From NCBI GenBank assembly GCA_002441555.1, contig DJWK01000038.1, positions 1-58,148 on the forward strand: 58,148 nucleotides of DNA, given 5' to 3'. Each line of letters starts with the position of its first letter. Position 1 is the stretch's first letter. Below, one piece after another: positions 7,480 through 16,059 of this stretch. The DNA comes from Thermodesulfobacteriaceae bacterium UBA6232 (GTDB taxonomy: Bacteria > Desulfobacterota > Thermodesulfobacteria > Thermodesulfobacteriales > Thermodesulfobacteriaceae). The position numbers were made by a program, and so were the translations under genes. The notes under the pieces are model-generated. The model was not told where the DNA came from. It did not search any database and worked only from the letters and a program-made list of their open reading frames with translations.

Positions 7480-8307
7480 TTGGCAAAACCTATAGCCCTT
7501 GCCATTGATTTCAAAAAATATACTCCCCAAGTTGTTAAAACGGGATTTTTCTTGACACAAAAGGTCTATCAAGACTCTCCTTTAGTTTTTTTCCATGTAA
7601 TTGAACAGTTTTTTACCCCCCCTGCCTATTTACTACCCTATCTTAATGTGGAAAAAGAACGCTTAGAGAAAGCTCTAAATGAATTGGTTGATCCTATGTG
7701 TCCTTCAGATATTACTGTGGAAAAAAGGATTTTACTTGGTGAATTCTGGTCAGCTTTAAAAAATTTTCTGGAAGAAATAGATCCAGAGGTAGTGGTTCTT
7801 GGATACGAACCACATGTTTTCAAAATCCCCACAGCTGAAAAGATGCTTGAGCGTCTTGAAATCAATTTTCTTGTAGTAAAGGAAAAGCCCCTTGAAAAGA
7901 TTGAAAAAATCCTCTGCCCCATTGATTTTTCTGAAAAATCTATTTCAGCCCTTAAAAAGGCCCTGTTTATTGCCAAAAAAACTGATTCAGAGCTTAAAGT
8001 TTTTTATGTTATAAATCCTCTTGAACTTGCTGATAAAAGTTGTGACAGCCGTTATATTTCAGAGAAGGAAAAAGAAATAAAGGAAAGATGGGAAAAATTG
8101 ATATCTGAATTAAATCCCTCTGGAGTAAATCTTTCCTTTGAAACATCCTGTGGAAACCGATTGGATGAAATTATTCGGAAAATTGAAGACGAAAAACCAG
8201 ATCTTCTTATTCTCGGAAGAAGAGGAAAGGTGCTAAAAATTGGTGTTGGTTCAGTCAGCAAAGCCCTTTTAAAGGCTTCCAAAATTCCCATTTATCTTGT
8301 AAACTAA
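7480..8307 (+). CDS. Tandem universal stress protein (UspA-type)
   Basis: This 275-residue protein has two USP domains of about 135 residues each. The second ends with ILGRRGKVLKIGVGSVSKALL, close to the ATP-binding pattern G-x2-G-x9-G-S/T but with a slightly shorter gap. The first is degenerate (VVLGYEPHVFKIP). Tandem USPs bind nucleotides and act in stress survival; the molecular role is usually unknown. The start is TTG at 7480, three bases after the previous stop, with a weak TAGGGA ahead. It is probably coupled to the BCAM0308-like gene. Confidence 0.85.
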   Translation: MAKPIALAIDFKKYTPQVVKTGFFLTQKVYQDSPLVFFHVIEQFFTPPAYLLPYLNVEKERLEKALNELVDPMCPSDITVEKRILLGEFWSALKNFLEEIDPEVVVLGYEPHVFKIPTAEKMLERLEINFLVVKEKPLEKIEKILCPIDFSEKSISALKKALFIAKKTDSELKVFYVINPLELADKSCDSRYISEKEKEIKERWEKLISELNPSGVNLSFETSCGNRLDEIIRKIEDEKPDLLILGRRGKVLKIGVGSVSKALLKASKIPIYLVN

Positions 8308-8315
8308 AATTTTCC

Positions 8316-9338
8316 ATGCTTTTCATAGAAGCCCTCATAGCTCTGCTGATAATCCTTATCTGTGCTGAAATTTTTACTAATGGGGTAGAGGTTTTTGGAG
8401 AAAAGCTATCCCTTTCTCAAGCTGTGGTTGGCAGTGTTCTTGCAGCTATTGGAACAGCCCTTCCTGAAACCATTATTCCTTTAGTAGCCATCCTTCTCTA
8501 TAAAAGTGAAGCCGGATCTCATATAGGAGTAGGAGCTATCCTTGGGGCCCCCTTTATGTTAATCACAGCTGGCCTTTTTCTTATAGGACTTGCTGTTTTT
8601 ATTGGTTTTTTACAAAAAAGAAGACCTTTTAAACTTTATATCGAAGAAAAAACCTTTATAAGGGATTTTTTCTTCTTTTTACTCAGTTATTCTTTAGCTA
8701 TCTTTCTTCCTTTAATCATTCCTAATACAAGAATACTTCATTACTTTATCGCTTTCTTACTTTTAATAAATTATGCCATATATCTTTACCTTACCTTTAG
8801 AGCGGAAAGCCTTCAGGTGGAAGCCTACAAAGATCTTTATTTTGAAAAACCCCTTAAATGGTTAAAGGTTAGCTATGGAAAATCTTTAACCATTTTTCTT
8901 GCTTTTATTCAGAGTGTAGTTGCGGTTATAATAATGGTAAAGGGTGCTCATCTTTTTGTGCATGCCCTGGAGTTAATTTCTCAGAAATTGGGTTTTTCAC
9001 CGCTTCTTTTTGCCTTAATTGTTGCTCCTTTAGCCACAGAACTTCCAGAGAAATTCAATAGTTTCCTTTGGACCTTAAGAGGAAAAGATGTTCTTGCCCT
9101 TGGAAATATGACAGGAGCCATGGTCTTTCAATCTACTTTCCCAGTAAGCGTGGGACTCCTTTTTACAGAATGGAAAATAGAAGGCTTAGCCCTGATTTCC
9201 GCTCTAATTGCCTTGGGCCTCGGAGGCCTATACCTTTTAACAATAAAGCTTTTTAAAAATTTAAATCCCCTACTTTTAATTCTTTCAGGAATGTGCTATA
9301 TATTTTATATCATTAGCGTGCTTTCAAATTTTAATTAA
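8316..9338 (+). CDS. Sodium/calcium exchanger-like membrane protein
   Basis: This is a 340-residue protein with about ten membrane segments and two inverted alpha repeats: SVLAAIGTALPETIIP near residue 40 and LIVAPLATELPEKFNS near residue 238. The acidic residue after the T-x-LP turn (E in each repeat) is the ion-binding position of cation/Ca2+ exchangers (YrbG/CaxA superfamily). It would exchange a divalent or monovalent cation across the inner membrane; the ion is unknown. It starts 8 bases after the USP stop and ends exactly where folC begins. Confidence 0.85.
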   Translation: MLFIEALIALLIILICAEIFTNGVEVFGEKLSLSQAVVGSVLAAIGTALPETIIPLVAILLYKSEAGSHIGVGAILGAPFMLITAGLFLIGLAVFIGFLQKRRPFKLYIEEKTFIRDFFFFLLSYSLAIFLPLIIPNTRILHYFIAFLLLINYAIYLYLTFRAESLQVEAYKDLYFEKPLKWLKVSYGKSLTIFLAFIQSVVAVIIMVKGAHLFVHALELISQKLGFSPLLFALIVAPLATELPEKFNSFLWTLRGKDVLALGNMTGAMVFQSTFPVSVGLLFTEWKIEGLALISALIALGLGGLYLLTIKLFKNLNPLLLILSGMCYIFYIISVLSNFN

Positions 9339-10613
9339 ATGCTTGAGAGCTATCTTGCCTGGCTTTATCAACACCAATTCCACGGAATAAAACCCGGCCT
9401 TTTTCGTATTGTAAAAATTCTTAAAAAACTGGGAAATCCCCACAAAAGATATCCCACAATACATATTGCAGGAACCAACGGAAAAGGTTCAACTTGCGCT
9501 ATTCTCAGCTCTCTCCTTACAGAACATAACCTAAAAACAGGGCTTTATACCTCGCCCCATCTTTTTAGAGTTAATGAGCGCTTTAAAATCAATAATCAGG
9601 ATGTTTCTGATGAAGAACTTCTTGAAATGCTAAAGATTCTTAAAAAGCACACAGAAGAACCCATAACTTATTTTGAATTAACAACAGCCCTTGCTTTTCT
9701 CTATTTTGCAGAAAAAAAAGTGGATATAGCAGTAATTGAGACAGGGCTTGGAGGAAGGCTTGATGCCACCAATGTAATCTTTCCCGAAGCCTCTATCATA
9801 ACCACCATCGGCTTCGATCACACAAAGTATCTCGGAAATACTCTTGAAAAAATTGCCTTTGAAAAGGCCGGAATTATAAAAAGAGAAAGACCTCTTGTTC
9901 TTGGAAAAATTCAAAAAGAACCCTTAAAGGTCATCCTTAATAGAGCTAAAGCACTTTATTCTAAAACTTTTTTGTTGGATGAAGATTTTAAGATAAATTT
10001 AAAAGAAAATTTATGGAACTATGAAGGTAAATATATTTTAAAAGATTTGGAGCTTTCTCTAAAGGGAGCTTTTCAGGGAAATAATCTTGCCCTTGCTCTA
10101 AAAACCCTTGAAATTCTTGAAGATAGAGGCTTTTTGCAAATTGAGGAAATGAAAATAAGGGATGCCCTAAAAAAGGTAAATTGGGAGGGAAGATATAAAA
10201 AAATTTCTTTAAAAAATAAAGAAATTATAATTGATTGTGCCCATAATGTTGAAGGAATTAGAACCCTCAAAGAGTCCCTTTTACAAGAAAATTTTTACCC
10301 CTTTATTTTACTTTTTGGCGCAACTAATGAAGACGGTGAAAAACCCTTTCTTTCCCTTTTGGAAGAACTTTATCCTTTGGCCATTAAAATTTTTATTTCT
10401 GAGTTTATAGCAGAAAGACGGATTGTTACTTTACAAGAGTGGAAAGAAGCCTTAAAAGAAAGTAACCTCAAGGTTGAGCTCTTTGAAACCCCTTCTCTTG
10501 CTTTTGAATCTGCTTTAAATTATCAAAACTCCGATAAAATCCTTATAACAGGTTCCATATATTTTGTATCAGAGATTTTAAAAATAATTAATAAAGAAAA
10601 ACTCTATGTTTGA
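9339..10613 (+). CDS. folC: Bifunctional folylpolyglutamate/dihydrofolate synthase
   Basis: This 424-residue protein belongs to the Mur-ligase-like family. HIAGTNGKGSTCAILSSLL (about residue 44) is the ATP-binding P-loop of FolC. IETGLGGRLDATNVI (about residue 133) and TTIGFDHTKYLGNTLEKIAFEKAGI (about residue 151) are further family signatures. It adds glutamate to dihydropteroate and to reduced folates in the cytoplasm. The length is standard. The start ATG abuts the exchanger stop, and the end overlaps the helicase gene by 8 bases. Whether both activities are present cannot be told from sequence alone. Confidence 0.93.
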   Translation: MLESYLAWLYQHQFHGIKPGLFRIVKILKKLGNPHKRYPTIHIAGTNGKGSTCAILSSLLTEHNLKTGLYTSPHLFRVNERFKINNQDVSDEELLEMLKILKKHTEEPITYFELTTALAFLYFAEKKVDIAVIETGLGGRLDATNVIFPEASIITTIGFDHTKYLGNTLEKIAFEKAGIIKRERPLVLGKIQKEPLKVILNRAKALYSKTFLLDEDFKINLKENLWNYEGKYILKDLELSLKGAFQGNNLALALKTLEILEDRGFLQIEEMKIRDALKKVNWEGRYKKISLKNKEIIIDCAHNVEGIRTLKESLLQENFYPFILLFGATNEDGEKPFLSLLEELYPLAIKIFISEFIAERRIVTLQEWKEALKESNLKVELFETPSLAFESALNYQNSDKILITGSIYFVSEILKIINKEKLYV

Positions 10614-12105
10614 GTTTTTGACAAGTCAAGAACAAAAGAAAATTCTTGAATCTTCAGGTGATCTTTTGGTAATAGCTGGTCCAGGAACTGGAAAAACCTT
10701 TACTCTTTTATTAAAGGTTAAGGCTTTACTTGAAGAAGGGGTTTCTCCGGAAAAAATTAAACTCCTTACTTTTTCCCTTAAAACCTCTCATGAACTTAGA
10801 GAAAGGCTTTCAAAGCTCGGTATAAGAGAAATTAAAGTGGATACCTTTCACGGCTTTGCCTATGATCTTTACCGAGACCACTATCAAAAAGAACCTCCCC
10901 TAATTTCTGAAAAGGAAAAGCTTTCAATTCTTAAAAAGCTTTTCCCTAAGGAAAAAACTCCCCTGAAAAATCTCGAAAAAAAGAAAGAATATCTTTCATA
11001 TCTGGAAAAAAATCACCTTTTAGATTTTGATTTGCTTTTAAAAACGGCCTCATCCCTTCTTAATCCAGAATTTTTTCATAAGCACTATTTTTTTATAGAT
11101 GAATTTCAGGATCTATCCCCTGAAATTCTTGAATTTCTCAAATTTTTAAGCTCATCTACCTGGATTCTCTTTGGAGATCCCAATCAATCTATTTATGGTT
11201 TCAGAGGAGTAAATTTAAAAAACATTAAAGAATTTCTTCATATTTACAAACCCCAAATAAAAATCCTCAATTTGACAGAAAGTTTCAGATGTAAAGAAGA
11301 AATTATAAAGGCTGCCAATTATTTTAGGGCTTCACCCTGGGAAATACCTGATTTAAAAGCCAAAGAAAAAGGAGGCATAATTCAAGGGTTCCTTTTCCCT
11401 GACGCCTTTGAAGAAAGGGACTTTCTTGTAAATCTTATCCAAAGCCTCCTTGGTGGAACCACCCTTGAAAAAGCAAGAGCATCTCAGTTAGCCCCTTCTG
11501 ATATTTTTGTGCTCTCAAGAATAAAAAGAGTCTCTGAACCCCTTATTGAATCCTTACAAAAAGAGGGTATACCTGTTGCTCTTCCTGAAAAGGAGGCAAT
11601 TGAATTAAAAGAAAAAATAGAAAGTCTCATTGAAAAAGTCAAAGTTTTTAAAAACCCCCTTGAAAAGCTTCTACAAGATGCCCCACCTATTATTAGAAAT
11701 TATTTATCAAATTTGAAAGCCTTCTTTCAGGAGGATGAGCAAAAGCTTCTTTTTCATTTGGAAAATATTTCTTTAGAAGATTTAACTTTTCCAAAGCTTG
11801 AGGGTGTAAATTTTTTAACTATTCATGCCTCAAAAGGACTTGAGGCAGAAACGATAATACTTTATGGGGCTGAAGAGGGGCTTATACCTTTTACTCTTTT
11901 TAATGATTATGACTTGGATGAAGAAAAAAGACTTCTTTATGTGGCGATAACCCGAGCAAAAAGTAGCTTTTATTTTTCAGCAACTCATAAAAGAAAACTT
12001 TTTAATTTCGAGTTAAACCGCGGTTTAACAAGCTGGCTTAAAAATTTTCCATATAAGGAATTTCAGAAAAAACCCCAAAAACCCAAACAGATAGGATTAT
12101 TTTAA
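10606..12105 (+). CDS. Short UvrD/Rep-type superfamily I helicase
   Basis: The 499 residues hold all UvrD motifs in order: I AGPGTGKT (about 24), II IDEFQDLS (about 163), III GDPNQSIYGFRG (about 190), IV ESFRC (about 222), V TIHASKGLEAE (about 403) and VI LLYVAITRAK (about 440). It is some 150-250 residues shorter than UvrD or PcrA, so the 1B and 2B inserts are reduced. It is probably a 3'-5' DNA translocase for repair or for stripping proteins from DNA. The C-terminus is basic (KPQKPKQIGLF). Its stop lies one base from the stop of the convergent sigma factor gene. Confidence 0.88.
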   Translation: MFEFLTSQEQKKILESSGDLLVIAGPGTGKTFTLLLKVKALLEEGVSPEKIKLLTFSLKTSHELRERLSKLGIREIKVDTFHGFAYDLYRDHYQKEPPLISEKEKLSILKKLFPKEKTPLKNLEKKKEYLSYLEKNHLLDFDLLLKTASSLLNPEFFHKHYFFIDEFQDLSPEILEFLKFLSSSTWILFGDPNQSIYGFRGVNLKNIKEFLHIYKPQIKILNLTESFRCKEEIIKAANYFRASPWEIPDLKAKEKGGIIQGFLFPDAFEERDFLVNLIQSLLGGTTLEKARASQLAPSDIFVLSRIKRVSEPLIESLQKEGIPVALPEKEAIELKEKIESLIEKVKVFKNPLEKLLQDAPPIIRNYLSNLKAFFQEDEQKLLFHLENISLEDLTFPKLEGVNFLTIHASKGLEAETIILYGAEEGLIPFTLFNDYDLDEEKRLLYVAITRAKSSFYFSATHKRKLFNFELNRGLTSWLKNFPYKEFQKKPQKPKQIGLF

Positions 12106-12106
12106 T

Positions 12107-13426
12107 TTATTCTTTAAATTCAAAACCTTCTTTTTGAGCAAGCTGTTTCATTTTGGCAAGCGCCTTTTTCTCTATCTGGCGGATACGCTCTCTTGATACC
12201 TTAAACATATAACCAATTTCTTCCAAAGTATAACCTTCATACTCACCCAGTCCGAATCTCATACGAATAATCTTTTCTTCTCTCGGTGAAAGAGTTGAAA
12301 GAAATTTCTTAATCTTTTCGGAGATATCTCTTTTTCTTGCCTTTTCATAAGGCATGGGACTTTTTTTATTTTCAATAAAATTACCAAGGGTGCTTTCATC
12401 GTCCCCTACCGGGGTTTCAAGAGAAACAGGATCTTTAGCCGTTTCAAAGATTACCAAAATTTTCTCGTAGGGCACTTTGGTTCTCTCAGAAAGTTCCTCA
12501 GGAGTAGGTTCTCTTCCAAGTTCTTTAGTCATTTCGTAAAAGGTTTTAAAAACATAGTTTCTCAATTCAAGAAAATGTACAGGGAGACGGATAGTTCTTG
12601 TTTTATCAAGTATAGCCCTGGTTATGGATTGTCTGATCCACCAGGAGGCATAGGTGCTAAATTTGTTTCCCTTCCTATAATCAAAACGATAAACGGCCCT
12701 CATTAACCCGAGATTTCCTTCCTGAATAAGATCAGCAAGACTAAGTCCCTGCCTCATATACTTTTTAGCAATGGACACAACAAGCCTTAAATTAGCTTTA
12801 ACCATTTCATCTTTAGCTCTTTCGATTTGAATAATATACTTTTTTATCTTCTCACAAAAATTTTTAACTTTTTGGTCTCCGCGATACTTATTTAAAAAGC
12901 TCTCTATAGTTTTTTCAAAATAATTAACATAGCTTTTTTTGGGCTTCAAATTGGGATCTCTTTTTTTCCACAATTCAATGGTTTCTCTTACTTCATTAAT
13001 TTCGGGATAATTAAGTTTAGTTTTCATAAAAGCAGAAATAATTCCCTCAAAGCCCTCTCTAATCTTACGGGATAATTCCTCTTCCCTTTCTGGAGTCAGC
13101 AGTTCATATTTCCCCATTTCCTTTAGATAAATGGAAAGAAGTTCTTCACTTCCAGGCTCGGAAATGGTTTCTTCTTCCTGAAGCTCTTGGTCTCCCAGAA
13201 TGGTAAGTTCTTTAATTTTATCCTGAACCCTCTTTTCAATATATTCTTCCCTTTCATAAGGGTCCATATCTTTCAATTCTATCCTATAGGTCTCAAGAAG
13301 ATCAAAGATTTCTTCCATTTTATCCGGATCGTTATATTCCTCAGGTAAAAGACTATTTAAAAGATCATAGGTAAGCTGGCCGGATTTCCCAAGCTCAAGA
13401 ATCTTATCCTGAAGTTCCTTGTTCAT
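12107..13426 (-). CDS. Sigma-70 family RNA polymerase sigma factor with region 1.1
   Basis: This is a 439-residue group 1/2 sigma factor. Residues 1-55 (ILELGKSGQLTYDLLNSLLP) resemble RpoD region 1.1. Region 1.2 follows near LLSIYLKEMGKYELLTPEREEELS, regions 2.1-2.4 near DLIQEGNLGLMRAVYRFDYR and YASWWIRQSITRAI, and region 4.2 at YTLEEIGYMFKVSRERIRQIE. It would direct RNA polymerase to -10/-35 promoters. A second RpoD-like factor is encoded at 40459-41994 beside dnaG. The ribosome binding site is GGGGAGG. Either could be the housekeeping factor; this one has the autoinhibitory region and the other has the canonical gene position. Confidence 0.9.
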   Translation of the reverse strand: MNKELQDKILELGKSGQLTYDLLNSLLPEEYNDPDKMEEIFDLLETYRIELKDMDPYEREEYIEKRVQDKIKELTILGDQELQEEETISEPGSEELLSIYLKEMGKYELLTPEREEELSRKIREGFEGIISAFMKTKLNYPEINEVRETIELWKKRDPNLKPKKSYVNYFEKTIESFLNKYRGDQKVKNFCEKIKKYIIQIERAKDEMVKANLRLVVSIAKKYMRQGLSLADLIQEGNLGLMRAVYRFDYRKGNKFSTYASWWIRQSITRAILDKTRTIRLPVHFLELRNYVFKTFYEMTKELGREPTPEELSERTKVPYEKILVIFETAKDPVSLETPVGDDESTLGNFIENKKSPMPYEKARKRDISEKIKKFLSTLSPREEKIIRMRFGLGEYEGYTLEEIGYMFKVSRERIRQIEKKALAKMKQLAQKEGFEFKE

Positions 13427-13515
13427 ATTTTTTTATCCACCCTCCCCTTTTTAAAATTTAAATTTATAATTTTATAAAAAAATCTTCCAAAATTTTAAAA
13501 ATAAGCACCTTTTTT

Positions 13516-14268
13516 ATGGATTCAATCCACTCAAAGGCCCTTTTAAAATTCTTGCTCTATCTTACCGCTCATCATCCAGAAGAATTTGGCCTCATTCCAA
13601 ACAGGAATAATTTTTTCAAAGTAAAAGAAATTTTTCAAGTTTTAATTTTTACCAAAAAAAACCATAACTTAAAAATAAATTCACTTAAACAGCTTTTTAC
13701 TTATTATTTTAGAGATTTTTTTGAATTTTTAGAAGAATTTAACCTTGTTCAACCTAAAGAATATTTCTATTCACCTCCGAAGGAAGTACATTTCTCAGAG
13801 ATATTAAAATATAATCAATTATTTACTTTTGTCAAGCCACGGTTCTGGTATAAAATAGCCCTTGATGGGGAGGTTTTTTTAAGAGAAAGTCATCCCCTTT
13901 TTGTTGAAAGGGAACTTGCTGAAAACTGGGCCAAAGTTAAAGGAGGTTTATTAATTGAAGTAAATCCAAAATTTCTTCCTAAGGATTGGAAATACGAAAT
14001 CTTTGGAGAAACTATCGTTCTAACACAAGGTTTAAATTATAAAGCCTGCAGGGGGCCAAAAATTGATGAAAAATTTATTAATAAATTTTTGAAAGAAAAG
14101 AGCCAGCGTGAAAAGGAAGACCCACATATAATTTCCTTTAAAGCCCTTAAGATAGAATCCGAAGAGAAAGAAGAAGATCTTCCCTTTAGAAAAATTACGC
14201 ACGGCAAAAAGAAAGAAAAGCCCTGGAAGACCTGGCAGAAGAAAAAACAAAGGGAAAGGGAAAAATAA
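13516..14268 (+). CDS. Uncharacterised protein with KptA/Tpt1-like features
   Basis: The 250 residues have no confident family. The N-terminus (KALLKFLLYLTAHHPEEFGL, about 7-26) resembles the opening of RNA 2'-phosphotransferase KptA/Tpt1, where the consensus is LSKFLS..LRHxPE..GL. The middle (VFLRESHPLFVERELAENW, then GGLLIEVNPKFL and GETIVLTQ) recalls the C-terminal ADP-ribosyltransferase-like half. The catalytic Arg before His is Ala18 here, and no HGT motif is visible, so it may be inactive or a chance likeness. The C-terminus is very basic (about 225-250), as in RNA- or DNA-binding tails. The ATG at 13516 has no ribosome binding site. Confidence 0.4.
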   Translation: MDSIHSKALLKFLLYLTAHHPEEFGLIPNRNNFFKVKEIFQVLIFTKKNHNLKINSLKQLFTYYFRDFFEFLEEFNLVQPKEYFYSPPKEVHFSEILKYNQLFTFVKPRFWYKIALDGEVFLRESHPLFVERELAENWAKVKGGLLIEVNPKFLPKDWKYEIFGETIVLTQGLNYKACRGPKIDEKFINKFLKEKSQREKEDPHIISFKALKIESEEKEEDLPFRKITHGKKKEKPWKTWQKKKQREREK

Positions 14269-14269
14269 A

Positions 14270-14995
14270 TCATTTTCCAATAGTTGCCATATAAATTACC
14301 GTTTCTTCTACACCGTCAAGTCCTAAAAACTCGTTGAATTCTTCATCAAGGAAAGCTCCCACTGGACAAGCTTTAAGTCCTAAGGCCTCTGCAGCAAGAA
14401 GCACATTTTGGCAGATATGGGCTACATCCATAAAGATATATCTCAAACCCCTTTCTCCGTATTTTGAAAGGGTTCTTCTGAGAATGGCACTCCAAATAAA
14501 AACACAGCTTGCCGTTTCAAAAAAGGCCTGCCCTAAGGCAAGCTCTCTAAGAATTCTTCCGAAATTTCCTTCCATTAATTTCTCTAAAGAAAAGGTTTTC
14601 ACCTCAAGATGATAGATTCCTGGTTTTATTTCTTCGGAATAATTTACTGCAAGATAGGTTTCAATAGGATAAAGGGCCCCTGCAGAGGGAGCTGTTCTCA
14701 AAAGATAATACCCTGCTTTTGCTGTAACTCCCTGTGCAGAAAAGCAAAGAAGAGAAATTTCATCAAGGGTTATAGAATATTTTCTGTATTTTCTATGGCT
14801 GCGTCTTTTGGCAAGAATGTTAAAAAAATTCTCCGTCTCAGGAATCTCCTTTATTTTCAACTCAATTCTTTCAGCCTGAGGATAACTCTTATAAGGTGAA
14901 GCCGGTTCAAGATAAATTTCTCTCTCACCTAGTCTTGAAAGCGATAAATTGGTTTTTTTAATAAACTGATAACTTAAAGTTCTTTCAAGACCCAT
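14270..14995 (-). CDS. SagB-type nitroreductase-fold oxidoreductase
   Basis: This 241-residue protein has FNLAKRRSHRKY-like residues (ILAKRRSHRKYRKYSIT, about 60), TAPSAGALYPIETYLAVN (about 103) and a C-terminal ALGLKACPVGAFLDEEFNEFLGL. This is the SagB/ThcOx branch of the FMN-dependent nitroreductase fold. Members in toxin clusters oxidise azolines, but many stand-alone ones, as here, have unknown substrates. No YcaO or precursor-peptide gene is nearby, so a peptide-toxin role is not supported. The stop is one base from the stop of the convergent KptA-like gene. Confidence 0.8.
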   Translation of the reverse strand: MGLERTLSYQFIKKTNLSLSRLGEREIYLEPASPYKSYPQAERIELKIKEIPETENFFNILAKRRSHRKYRKYSITLDEISLLCFSAQGVTAKAGYYLLRTAPSAGALYPIETYLAVNYSEEIKPGIYHLEVKTFSLEKLMEGNFGRILRELALGQAFFETASCVFIWSAILRRTLSKYGERGLRYIFMDVAHICQNVLLAAEALGLKACPVGAFLDEEFNEFLGLDGVEETVIYMATIGK

Positions 14996-14997
14996 TT

Positions 14998-16059
14998 TTA
15001 CCCCCTTTTATCTTTTAAAATAACCTCAAAAAGAGGTATAAGCTCAGGGTAATAGGGCTTTTTCCGAAATCTTTTTGGAATTTCTTTGCCCTTTAATTTT
15101 AAATAAACTATTTTATAAAGGTCCCTTAACATATCCATGGCTTTTTCAAATAAACCCCTCTGAAATCTGAAAGTAAAAAAGAGGTTCCAAAAAAGTTTTA
15201 ATAATTCTCTTCTTTCAAAGGTTGGCATATTTTCTTTGATATCCGGATAATAATCTCTTTGAATAAGAGGTAAAAAGGCATAAGCAAAAAGGGTTATTCT
15301 TTGTTCAAGCCCAAATTGGGATTTTTCCAAAATTTTAAGTATATTGAAAAGAAATCTTTCAGAAAAGCTTGGATGCTTTTTAAGGTTTTCATAAAAGGGA
15401 TATATTTCATAAAGAAGACCACTTTTCTTTAAAAAAGAAAACCACTTAGATATCCAGAAACCTGAAAGATCCTTTAAGATTTCATCTCTCAATCTTTCTC
15501 TCGGGACAGTTTTTATTAAAGGTCTCAATTCAAGAAGGGCTTTCCAGGTTTTTTCTTCTATTTCAAAACCTGTTCTTGCTGCATGTCTTATAACCCTTAA
15601 CATTCTCACAGGATCTTGTTTATAACGCTTCTCAGGTTCTCCAATTATACGAATAACTCCCTCTTTTAAGTCCTTAAGGCCTCCCACAAAATCAAGAATT
15701 TCATCTTTAAGAGGATCATAAAAAAGGGCATTTATTGTTAAATCCCTTCTTCTGGCATCTTCTTCAGGGGTTCCAAAATTTTCAAAGGGTTCTTCCTCTT
15801 TCTCTTCAGGGCCTCTAAATGTGGAGATTTCAACATAATCATTTTTGTTAAAATAAACATGCACAATGGGAAAGCGTCTTCCTACAAGGCGGGAGCGAGG
15901 AAAAAGCCTTAAAAGTTCCTCAGGATGCGCATCTGTTACAATGTCAAAGTCTTTGGGTTGTAAGCCCAAAAGAAGATCCCTTATGCAACCACCAACGAGA
16001 TAGGCCTTGTATCCTCTTTTTTGTAGAATCCTAATCAGCTTGAGGACTCTCTTGGGAAT
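14998..16059 (-). CDS. pcnB: Poly(A) polymerase/tRNA nucleotidyltransferase family protein (PcnB-like), non-AUG start
   Basis: This is a class II nucleotidyltransferase. The frame contains KRGYKAYLVGGCIRDLLLG, the nucleotide-binding GG motif, followed by KDFDIVTDA (catalytic Asp pair) and EEDARRRDLTINALFY. It continues like E. coli PcnB (GRRFPIVHV, EDPVRMLRVIRHAARTGF). The first ATG/GTG/TTG codon in frame is TTG at 15969, which would delete the GG motif, and the frame is closed by TGA at 16092-16090. The start must therefore be a rare codon: ATT at 16059 (AAAAGG ahead) or CTG at 16071 (GAGGG ahead). I chose ATT, giving 353 residues. It overlaps the end of mnmG. It could be a poly(A) polymerase or a CC-adding enzyme. 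Confidence 0.82.
   Translation of the reverse strand: MPKRVLKLIRILQKRGYKAYLVGGCIRDLLLGLQPKDFDIVTDAHPEELLRLFPRSRLVGRRFPIVHVYFNKNDYVEISTFRGPEEKEEEPFENFGTPEEDARRRDLTINALFYDPLKDEILDFVGGLKDLKEGVIRIIGEPEKRYKQDPVRMLRVIRHAARTGFEIEEKTWKALLELRPLIKTVPRERLRDEILKDLSGFWISKWFSFLKKSGLLYEIYPFYENLKKHPSFSERFLFNILKILEKSQFGLEQRITLFAYAFLPLIQRDYYPDIKENMPTFERRELLKLFWNLFFTFRFQRGLFEKAMDMLRDLYKIVYLKLKGKEIPKRFRKKPYYPELIPLFEVILKDKRG

Noticed and set aside
7549..7560. TTCTTGACACAA, similar to the MITE-like terminus
   Set aside because: It is inside the USP coding sequence with no further similarity to the element; chance match.
14270..14995. SagB-like protein as part of a peptide-toxin cluster
   Set aside because: No precursor peptide, YcaO or exporter gene is nearby.
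15969..15971. TTG as start of the pcnB-like gene
   Set aside because: It would remove the glycine-rich nucleotide-binding motif that is clearly encoded upstream in the same frame.
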